A stretch of DNA of 7,273 nucleotides, taken from Pseudomonadota bacterium (GTDB lineage Bacteria > Pseudomonadota > Gammaproteobacteria > Xanthomonadales > Rhodanobacteraceae). The position numbers and the translations under genes were made by a program. The DNA is taken from the NCBI GenBank assembly GCA_021783385.1, contig JAJXTX010000084.1, forward strand, positions 2,697 through 9,969. Reading direction: 5' to 3'. The notes under the pieces are model-generated. The model did not search any database and was not told the origin of the DNA. It worked only from the letters and a program-made list of their open reading frames with translations. Position 1 is the stretch's first letter. Each line of letters starts with the position of its first letter. Below, in pieces: positions 1 through 5,076 of this stretch.

Positions 1-24
1 CAAATCCCGTAGCCCGCACGCGGA

Positions 25-49
25 CCTCGCCGGTCACAGACCGGCGAGG
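25..49. repeat. Perfect 11-bp inverted repeat with 3-base loop
   Basis: CCTCGCCGGTC (25-35), loop ACA, then GACCGGCGAGG (39-49) form a perfect GC-rich hairpin. No run of T follows on either strand, so it is not a standard intrinsic terminator. It may be part of the repeat block or an RNA-stabilising stem for a gene to the left. The palindrome is seen directly; its role is unknown. Confidence 0.7.
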
Positions 50-75
50 CGCGGAAGCGGGGTGGCCTCTCTTTT

Positions 76-111
76 GGTTACTTTTCTCTGGCCAGGCAGA
101 GAAAAGTGACC
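76..111. repeat. Long 15-bp hairpin of a Xanthomonadales-type dispersed repeat
   Basis: GGTTACTTTTCTCTG (76-90), loop GCCAGG (91-96), then CAGAGAAAAGTGACC (97-111). Fourteen Watson-Crick pairs plus one T-G wobble (79/108) make an unusually long stem with an A/T-rich core in otherwise GC-rich DNA. On the minus strand it is followed by AAAAGAGAGGCCACCCC. From recall, closely similar stems followed by CAAAAGAAAGGGCACCCC recur between genes in Xanthomonas and its relatives, so this is probably a member of that dispersed family. It lacks the U tract of a canonical terminator on either strand, although it could still block 3' exonucleases. Confidence 0.7.
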
Positions 112-269
112 CGGTCGCCGCAGGCGAACGGAACGCTCTTGATCGTCGACAGCCTCACGCGCCGCCCGCACCGGCGCCGAGATCAAGTCCGAGGCCGCTT
201 CTCCCGTTGAGGGAACGGGAAGGCACAGACAAGAGCCTTGATGCGAGTTTCGCGCGAGCCCCCTCACCT

Positions 270-293
270 CCCTTCGCCAGGCTCAGGACAGGC
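270..293. repeat. CCCTTCG..AGGCTCAGGAC dispersed-repeat-like segment
   Basis: The segment CCCTTCGCCAGGCTCAGGAC followed by AGGC differs by one base from CCCTTCGACAGGCTCAGGAC, a short intergenic repeat I recall from many proteobacterial genomes. When read through on the opposite strand it gives spurious peptides such as VLSLSKG; here it reads VLSLAKG. It is part of the repeat block and not evidence for a protein. Family membership is from recall and was not searched. Confidence 0.5.
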
Positions 294-295
294 AA

Positions 296-338
296 TCCTC
301 TCTCCCAAGAAGGGGACTGATGCCCGGTGGGGAGAGGA
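296..338. repeat. Polypyrimidine/polypurine inverted repeat
   Basis: TCCTCTCTC (296-304) pairs with GGGGAGAGGA (329-338) over about ten positions, including one T-G wobble, with a loop of roughly 23 bases. Such CCTCTCCC/GGGAGAGG modules are common in Xanthomonadales intergenic repeats (recall). It lies 30-70 bases past the fumarase stop codon, so it would fold in that gene's 3' untranslated RNA. No T tract follows on the minus strand. Confidence 0.45.
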
Positions 339-343
339 GGCGC

Positions 344-366
344 AGGGGTGGGCTGCGCACACCCCT
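344..366. terminator. Possible weak terminator stem beside the fumarase stop
   Basis: AGGGGTG (344-350) and CACCCCT (360-366) form a 7-bp stem with a 9-base loop, directly adjoining the fumarase stop codon (367-369 on the minus strand). The stem is followed by TTTATT only on the plus strand, so the best terminator reading would stop plus-strand transcription entering the fumarase antisense. For the fumarase message it has no U tract and overlaps the terminating ribosome. The stem is certain; terminator function is weakly supported. Confidence 0.25.
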
Positions 367-1881
367 TTATTGAACAACCACCGGAATCCTGCCGATGCGC
401 GCCTGCCACTCCCGCGGCCCCGTCTGATGCACCGAGGTGCCGGCGGAATCCACCGCCACGGTCACCGGCATGTCCTTCACCTCGAACTCGTAGATCGCCT
501 CCATGCCCAGATCGGCGAAGCCGACCACGCGGCTGGCCTTGATCGCCTTGGCCACCAGGTAGGCCGCGCCGCCGACCGCCATCAGGTAAACCGAGCGATG
601 CTTCTTGATCGCCTCGATCGCGGCCGGGCCGCGCTCGGCCTTGCCGACCATGCCGAGCAGGCCGGTTTCGCTGAGCACCTGCTCGGTGAACTTGTCCATG
701 CGCGTCGCCGTGGTGGGGCCGGCCGGGCCGACCACTTCGTCGCGCACCGGATCGACCGGACCGACGTAATAGATGAAGCGGCCGCGGAAATCCACCGGCA
801 GCGGCTCGCCCCGGTTCAGCATGTCGACCATGCGCTTGTGCGCGGCGTCGCGGCCGGTGAGCAGCTTGCCGTTGAGCAGCAGCACTTCGCCCGGCTTGAA
901 GCTGGCGACCTCGTCCCGCGTGATGCTGTCCAGGTCCACGCGGCGCGCGTTGGTCGGGTTGTAGGTGAGCTTGGGCCAGTCTTCCAGCGACGGCGGATCG
1001 AGCGCGACCGGGCCGGAGCCGTCCAGCGTGAAATGCGCATGGCGGGTCGCCGCACAATTCGGGATCAGCGCCACCGGCAGGTTCGCCGCGTGGGTCGGGT
1101 AGTCCTTCACCTTGATGTCGAGCACGGTGGTGAGACCGCCCAGGCCCTGCGCGCCGATGCCCAGCGCGTTGACCTTGTCGTACAGCTCGATGCGCAGCTC
1201 TTCCGCACGATTGGACGGGCCGCGCGCGATCAGCTCCTGGATGTCGATCGGCTCCATCAGCGCCTCCTTCGCCAGCAGCATCGCCTTCTCGGCGGTGCCG
1301 CCGATGCCGATGCCGAGCATGCCTGGCGGGCACCAGCCGGCGCCCATGGTGGGCACGGTCTTCAGCACCCAGTCGACGATCGAGTCGGACGGGTTGAGCA
1401 TCGCGAATTTCGACTTCGCTTCGGAGCCGCCGCCCTTCGCCGCCACGATCACGTCGAGGGTGTCGCCCGGCACGATGCTGACGTTGATCACCGCCGGCGT
1501 GTTGTCCTTCGTGTTGACGCGCTTGCCGGCCGGGTCGGCAAGGATGCTGGCGCGCAGCGTGTTGTCCGGGTCGCTGTAGGCGCGGCGCACGCCCTCGTTG
1601 ATCATCTCGTCCAGCGACAGCGTGGCGTCCCACTGCACGTTCATGCCGACCTTGACGAACACGGTGACGATGCCGGTGTCCTGGCACAGCGGCCGATGCC
1701 CCTCGGCGGCCATGCGCGAGTTGATCAGGATCTGTGCCATCGCGTCCTTCGCGGCAGGGCTCTGCTCGCGCTCGTACGCGGCGGCAAGGCCCTTGATGTA
1801 GTCGACCGGGTGGTAGTAGCTGATGTACTGCAGTGCGTCGGCAACGGACTGGATCAGGTCGGCTTGCTTGATGATGGTCAT
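367..1881 (-). CDS. fumA: Fumarate hydratase, class I (iron-sulfur)
   Basis: This 504-residue enzyme reversibly hydrates fumarate to L-malate in the TCA cycle, in the cytoplasm, using a [4Fe-4S] cluster. The N-terminal alpha domain spans roughly residues 10-290. It carries the expected cluster cysteines in PLCQDTG (C66), GWCPPGMLGIGIGG (C184) and NCAATRHAHF (C276). The C-terminal beta domain (about 320-504) has GRFIYYVGP (367-375), AGPTTATRMD (387-396) and VDSAGTSVH (477-485). Fusion of alpha and beta in one chain of about 500 residues is usual for this class. The start at 1881 (MTIIKQADLIQSVADALQYI) was chosen because the conserved family sequence begins there; a 62-codon open extension upstream is low-complexity Ala/Arg/Pro. 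The Shine-Dalgarno is weak. The gene stands alone, divergent from the phzF-like gene. Both fumA and fumB are used as symbols for this class, so the symbol is approximate. No damage is seen. Confidence 0.95.
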   Translation of the reverse strand: MTIIKQADLIQSVADALQYISYYHPVDYIKGLAAAYEREQSPAAKDAMAQILINSRMAAEGHRPLCQDTGIVTVFVKVGMNVQWDATLSLDEMINEGVRRAYSDPDNTLRASILADPAGKRVNTKDNTPAVINVSIVPGDTLDVIVAAKGGGSEAKSKFAMLNPSDSIVDWVLKTVPTMGAGWCPPGMLGIGIGGTAEKAMLLAKEALMEPIDIQELIARGPSNRAEELRIELYDKVNALGIGAQGLGGLTTVLDIKVKDYPTHAANLPVALIPNCAATRHAHFTLDGSGPVALDPPSLEDWPKLTYNPTNARRVDLDSITRDEVASFKPGEVLLLNGKLLTGRDAAHKRMVDMLNRGEPLPVDFRGRFIYYVGPVDPVRDEVVGPAGPTTATRMDKFTEQVLSETGLLGMVGKAERGPAAIEAIKKHRSVYLMAVGGAAYLVAKAIKASRVVGFADLGMEAIYEFEVKDMPVTVAVDSAGTSVHQTGPREWQARIGRIPVVVQ

Positions 1882-1943
1882 GGGCGGCTTTCGATGGATG
1901 GACACTAGGCGGTGGCGGGGCCGGGGCCGCACGCAACCGCCGT

Positions 1944-1949
1944 ATTGTG
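1944..1949 (-). promoter_or_regulatory. Candidate -10 element for the fumarase gene
   Basis: On the minus strand the divergent gap contains GGCACAATACGG. CACAAT matches TATAAT at four of six positions and lies about 60 bases upstream of the fumarase start. No convincing -35 box is visible 16-18 bases further upstream. The same CACAATrCG core occurs before the ior-like pair (4515-4523), which is the main reason to list it. A promoter somewhere in this 179-bp gap is expected, but its exact position is a guess. Confidence 0.25.
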
Positions 1950-2060
1950 CCGCAAGCGGGCCGCCCGGTTCTGGCCGCGGCGCGGCGAAGCGCGGCGCAC
2001 TTGCCTGCCGGCACGCGCCGGTGGCATGGTCAGCGGCCTCTGCCCCACGCCTTCCAAGCC

Positions 2061-2954
2061 ATGCCAAGCCCGCGCCGATTCCTGCAACTGGACGTGTTCG
2101 CCCGCCGCCTGTGCGAAGGCAACCCGCTGGCCGTGGTGGCGGACGCGGACGGCCTCGACGGCGACACCATGCAGCGCATCGCGCGCTGGACCAACCTTTC
2201 CGAGACCACCTTCCTGCTGCCGCCGACGCAGGCGCAGGCGGATTACCGCGTGCGCATCTTCACCCCGCGGCAGGAGCTGCCGTTCGCCGGTCATCCCAGT
2301 GTCGGCAGCGCCTATGCGGCGATCGAGCTGGGCCTGGTGCCCGCGGGCAAACGCGCGCTGGTGCAGGAATGCGCGGCCGGCCTGCTGCCGGTGCAGGTGA
2401 TCGGCGACGATGCCGCTCGGATCATCCACGTGCAGGCGCCACCGGCGCGACTTCATGCGCTGGACGACGCGTTGCGCAGGTCGCTGGCGCTGGCGTTGCA
2501 AGTCGAGCTGACCGCGGCGCAGGCGTGCCTGGTCGACAACGGGCCGCACTGGCTGCTGTGCGACTTGCGCGAGGCGACCGTGGTGCGGGCGCTGCAGCCG
2601 GACATGCACGCCATCGCCACGATCTGTCTCGGCCATTCAGCGGTCGGCGTCAGCGTGTTCGGCCGCGAGCATAACGACGCCGCGGCGATGGCGGTGCGCG
2701 CGTTCTGCCCGGCCGACGGCATTCCCGAGGACCCGGTCACCGGCAGCGCCAATGCGGCGATCATGGCCATGCTGGCCGAACGCGGCGACCCGGGCGGTTA
2801 CGGCCTGCGCTACCGCGCCAGCCAGGGCCGCGAGGTGGGCCGCGACGGTGTGGTGGAAGTGGCGCGCGATGCGGCCAGCGGCGCCATCACCATCGGCGGC
2901 GCCTGCGCGATCGGCGTGCGCGGCGAGCTGCACTGGGAGGACGAGCCGGCCTGA
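2061..2954 (+). CDS. PhzF-family isomerase/epimerase-like protein
   Basis: This is a 297-residue member of the PhzF family, which has a duplicated diaminopimelate-epimerase fold. The founding member isomerises dihydro-3-hydroxyanthranilate during phenazine synthesis, but most members have unknown substrates, and no phenazine genes are seen here. Visible motifs are FLQLDVF and EGNPLAVV at the N-terminus (7-26), the catalytic glutamate in LSETTF (E48), ELPFAGHPSVGSA (H78), PEDPVTGSANAA (D224, S229) and GREVGRDG (256-263). E48, H78, D224 and S229 match the spacing of PhzF Glu45, His74, Asp208 and Ser213, so the active site looks complete. The start at 2061 was chosen because homologues begin just before xxQLDVF; longer upstream in-frame extensions are unlike the family. 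There is no clear Shine-Dalgarno, which leaves slight doubt about the start. It is probably cytoplasmic, since no signal peptide is seen. The permease gene follows 181 bp downstream. Confidence 0.9.
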   Translation: MPSPRRFLQLDVFARRLCEGNPLAVVADADGLDGDTMQRIARWTNLSETTFLLPPTQAQADYRVRIFTPRQELPFAGHPSVGSAYAAIELGLVPAGKRALVQECAAGLLPVQVIGDDAARIIHVQAPPARLHALDDALRRSLALALQVELTAAQACLVDNGPHWLLCDLREATVVRALQPDMHAIATICLGHSAVGVSVFGREHNDAAAMAVRAFCPADGIPEDPVTGSANAAIMAMLAERGDPGGYGLRYRASQGREVGRDGVVEVARDAASGAITIGGACAIGVRGELHWEDEPA

Positions 2955-3065
2955 GTGCGGCGTCCCGGCCGCCGTCGGTTCACGCCGCCGCGGCGGAACA
3001 AACGCGGCCTGGCGGATGGCCCGGCGCGTGCCGATGCGGATGGGCTGATCAGCGACGGCCGTCGT

Positions 3066-3125
3066 CGACATCCCGCTGAAGCCTGCACCGCGGCAAACTC
3101 GCCCGCAGCGCTTGCCGGGATGACG
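3066..3125. repeat. Weak inverted repeat in the phzF-permease gap
   Basis: CATCCCG (3069-3075) and CGGGATG (3116-3122) are inverted across about 40 bases, with scattered flanking pairs (CG at 3066-3067 with CG at 3124-3125). The arms resemble the GTCATCCCGGCG...CCGGGATGAC intergenic repeats found in many proteobacteria (recall), in a decayed form. It ends about ten bases before the permease start, so it could affect translation if it folds. No T tract follows, so it is not called a terminator for the phzF-like gene. Confidence 0.3.
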
Positions 3126-3135
3126 CCGAGCCAGC

Positions 3136-4497
3136 ATGCTCGCGCATCGTCCATCACCACGGCGCCTCCGCGTGCAAGCACCCGACCCCGCCCACGGCTA
3201 CCTGCGCCGCCTGCGTCCGTGGGACGCCGCCCTGATCGTGGTCGGCGGCATCATCGGCGGCGGCATCTTTCTCAATCCCGGCATTGCCGCACAGCGCACC
3301 GGCTCCGGGCTGGCGCTGCTGCTGATGTGGGCCGGCGCCGGCGTGCTCACGCTGATCGGCGCGCTGTGCTACGCCGAGCTTGGCGCGCGGCGGCCACAGG
3401 CGGGCGGCAGCTACGTCTACCTGCGCGAGGCGTTCGGTCCGCTGGCCGGTTTCCTGTTCGGCTGGACCATGCTGCTGGTGATCTACTCCGGCTCCAGCGC
3501 GGCGGTGGCGACGATCTTCGCCAGCTACGCCTGCGCGCTGTTCAACCTGCCGCCGGCATGGGCGCTGCCGCTGACGGTGGGCGCGCTGGTGTTCGTGGCC
3601 GGGCTGAACCTGTTCGGGCTGCGGCTGGGCGCGCAGATCCAGAACCTGTTCACCCTGCTCAAGCTGCTGGCGGTGGCGGTGCTGGTGGCATGCGGACTGC
3701 TGCTGGCCGGCGCCGGCCATGGCGAGGTGCTGGCGGCGGACCCGACGCGCGCCGGCGCGGGCTTCATCGGCGCCGCGCTGCCGGTGCTGTTCGCCTACTC
3801 CGGCTTCACCTATCTCAACAACCTGGCGGGCGAGGTGCACGACCCGCAGCGCACGCTGCCGCGCGCACTGCTGTTCGGCATGCTGCTGGTAATCGGCGCG
3901 TACGTGCTGGTCAACGTGGCCTATCTGGCGGTGCTCGGCCACGCCGGCCTGGCGGCCAGCCGCGCGCCGGCCGCGGACGTGATGCAGCGGGTGGTCGGCC
4001 CGTTCGGCGGGAAGGTGATCGCGCTGGGCGTGGCGATCTCCGCGCTGGGCTTCTGCAACATCACGCTGGTGGCCGGCGCGCGCGTGCTGCAGGTGATGGG
4101 CGAGGACGGCCTGTTCTTCCGCGCGGTGGCGCGGCTGCACCCGCGCTACCGCACGCCGAACCTGGCGCTGCTGCTGCTGTCCGGCTGGGCGATCGTGCTG
4201 GCGTTGTCGGGCAGCTATGGCCAGCTGCTGGATTACGCCACCTTCGGCGACTGGCTGGCCTGCGCGGTGGGCGTGGCCACGCTGTTCTGGTACCGCCGCC
4301 ACGATGACGGCGCGCTCCGCTTCCGCGTGCCCGGCTATCCGTGGCTGCCGCTGCTGTTCATCGCGGTGGTCGGCTGGGTGGTGCTGGCGACGATGCGCGA
4401 CAACCCGCTGCATGCGGGCATCGGCCTGCTGATCATCGGCGCCGGGGTACCGGTCTACTTTGTCTGGCGGCGGCTGTTCAGCGGCGCGCGTGTCTAA
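3136..4497 (+). CDS. APC-family amino acid permease
   Basis: This 453-residue inner-membrane protein is probably an amino acid:proton symporter or exchanger of the amino acid-polyamine-organocation superfamily. About twelve hydrophobic segments are visible after a short basic cytoplasmic N-terminus. Key signatures are the broken first helix VVGGIIGGGIFLNPG (36-49), the AGGSYVYLREAFGPLAGF segment of helix 3 (89-106), helix 6 with FAYSGFTYLNNLAGEV (219-234) followed by HDPQRTLPRA, and helix 8 with its loop GARVLQVMGEDGLFF (314-328) then HPRYRTPN. These fit the LAT/YfnA-like branch; the substrate cannot be read from sequence. The start at 3136 is the first ATG but has no good ribosome binding site. 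An in-frame GTG at 3172, giving VQAPDPAHG, is an alternative that still keeps all helices. The gene lies between the phzF-like gene (181 bp away) and the ior-like pair (51 bp away). No defects are seen. Confidence 0.92.
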   Translation: MLAHRPSPRRLRVQAPDPAHGYLRRLRPWDAALIVVGGIIGGGIFLNPGIAAQRTGSGLALLLMWAGAGVLTLIGALCYAELGARRPQAGGSYVYLREAFGPLAGFLFGWTMLLVIYSGSSAAVATIFASYACALFNLPPAWALPLTVGALVFVAGLNLFGLRLGAQIQNLFTLLKLLAVAVLVACGLLLAGAGHGEVLAADPTRAGAGFIGAALPVLFAYSGFTYLNNLAGEVHDPQRTLPRALLFGMLLVIGAYVLVNVAYLAVLGHAGLAASRAPAADVMQRVVGPFGGKVIALGVAISALGFCNITLVAGARVLQVMGEDGLFFRAVARLHPRYRTPNLALLLLSGWAIVLALSGSYGQLLDYATFGDWLACAVGVATLFWYRRHDDGALRFRVPGYPWLPLLFIAVVGWVVLATMRDNPLHAGIGLLIIGAGVPVYFVWRRLFSGARV

Positions 4498-4514
4498 GCC
4501 GGGCGCGGCAATGC

Positions 4515-4520
4515 CACAAT
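4515..4520 (+). promoter_or_regulatory. Candidate -10 element before the ior-like pair
   Basis: CACAAT within GCCACAATGCG matches TATAAT at four of six positions and lies 29 bases upstream of the alpha-subunit start. No credible -35 box is visible, since the permease stop codon occupies that region. It shares CACAATrCG with the candidate upstream of the fumarase gene. The pair could instead be transcribed from the permease promoter, given the 51-bp gap. Confidence 0.22.
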
Positions 4521-4536
4521 GCGCGGACCGCTTATC

Positions 4537-4542
4537 GAGGAG
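4537..4542 (+). promoter_or_regulatory. Strong ribosome binding site that fixes the alpha-subunit start
   Basis: GAGGAG lies six bases before the ATG at 4549. It is the best Shine-Dalgarno in the window. It supports the longer N-terminus of the iron-sulfur subunit over the in-frame GTG codons at 4558 and 4591. Confidence 0.7.
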
Positions 4543-4548
4543 ATTTGA

Positions 4549-5076
4549 ATGGCGCCCGTGCAAGCCCTGCCGGTCACTACCGACACTATCGTGCCCCAGA
4601 AAATACGCGCGGGCATCGATCTGCAGATCAACGGCGAGCACTTCCGGCATACCGGCGATCCGCAGATGCCGCTGCTGTGGTACCTGCGCGACGTGCTGCG
4701 GCTGACCGGCACCAAGTACGCCGGCGAGCACGGTGACAGCGGCGCCGACCTGGTGCTGCTGGACGGCAAGCCGGCGTCGGCCATCACGCTGCCGATGGAG
4801 CAGCTGGCCGGCCATCAGATCACCACGGTGGAGGGCCTGGCCGCCAACGACGGTACCCTGCACGCGATCCAGCAGGCCTTCATCGACGAGGACGCGATCG
4901 GCTGCGGTTACTGCGTGCCGGGCTGGCTGATCGCCTCGGTCGCGCTGCTGCGGCGCCAGCCGCATCCCGCCGACGACGACATCGACCAGCTGTCCAACCT
5001 GTGCCGCTGCGGCAACCAGACGCGCGTGCGCCGCGCGATCAAGCGCGCCGCCGCCGGCAAGGCAGGCCAGCCATGA
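4549..5076 (+). CDS. iorA: IorA-like iron-sulfur subunit lacking the N-terminal cluster cysteines
   Basis: This 175-residue small subunit belongs to a xanthine-oxidase-family enzyme and is closest in form to isoquinoline 1-oxidoreductase alpha. Such subunits carry electrons from the molybdenum site through two [2Fe-2S] clusters. The C-terminal helical domain keeps its cluster motif: CGYC (C119, C122) and NLCRCGNQTRVRRAI (C152, C154). The N-terminal ferredoxin-like domain (about 22-98) keeps the framework NGE, PLLWYLRD, LTGTKY, GA, LDGKP and ITTVEGL. However, the positions usually held by cysteines in GTKFGCGxxxCGAC read G59, S64 and D67, and the fourth reads Ala or Ile near 78-79. These four C-terminal cysteines are the only ones in the protein. 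The CGYC-to-CRC spacing is 29 residues, about two shorter than in IorA as I recall it. An N-terminal extension of about 20 residues is unusual, but the GAGGAG site supports it. No signal peptide is seen; homologues are co-exported with the Tat partner. The gene overlaps its partner by ATGA. The substrate is unknown and the symbol is given by similarity only. Confidence 0.88.
   Translation: MAPVQALPVTTDTIVPQKIRAGIDLQINGEHFRHTGDPQMPLLWYLRDVLRLTGTKYAGEHGDSGADLVLLDGKPASAITLPMEQLAGHQITTVEGLAANDGTLHAIQQAFIDEDAIGCGYCVPGWLIASVALLRRQPHPADDDIDQLSNLCRCGNQTRVRRAIKRAAAGKAGQP

Larger units (their letters stand above)
1..366. other. Gene-free, repeat-rich intergenic region downstream of the fumarase
   Basis: No believable gene is seen here on either strand. 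The short open frames lack family features, and the ones running in from the fumarase are antisense or out of frame. The region instead holds several inverted repeats in a row: a perfect 11-bp hairpin (25-49), a 15-bp hairpin (76-111), a 7-bp hairpin (202-208/214-220, loop GAGGG), a dispersed-repeat-like piece (270-293), a polypyrimidine/polypurine inverted repeat (296-304/330-338) and a small stem beside the fumarase stop codon (344-366). This pattern is typical of composite intergenic repeats in Xanthomonadales genomes (from recall). The gene to the left lies outside the window, so part of this DNA could be its 3' or 5' untranslated region. Confidence 0.75.

Noticed and set aside
25..49. Intrinsic terminator at the first hairpin
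   Set aside because: The stem is strong, but no T tract follows on either strand.
238..1908. A 556-codon plus-strand open frame antisense to the fumarase
   Set aside because: Its product is rich in His, Arg and Asp with no domain-like pattern, and high GC content makes long antisense frames common.
155..2014. A long minus-strand open frame of 619 codons across the fumarase gene
   Set aside because: It is a shifted-frame shadow of the fumarase. Its translation is almost wholly Arg/Gly/Ala/His, as GC-rich codons give out of frame, while the overlapping frame holds every fumarase motif.
2983..2996. GCCGCCGCGGCGG palindrome as a terminator for the phzF-like gene
   Set aside because: It has no loop when fully paired and no T tract follows; such GC palindromes are expected by chance in DNA of this composition.
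2955..4307. A 450-codon plus-strand frame overlapping the permease
   Set aside because: It is Arg/Ala/Gly-rich with no hydrophobic segments, whereas the neighbouring frame encodes a complete 12-helix permease.
4708..4794. Loss of the alpha-subunit cysteines as a frameshift or pseudogene
   Set aside because: Reading frame, length and flanking conserved residues are continuous, other family positions in the same segment are kept, and no compensating shifts are needed to restore the C-terminal domain.
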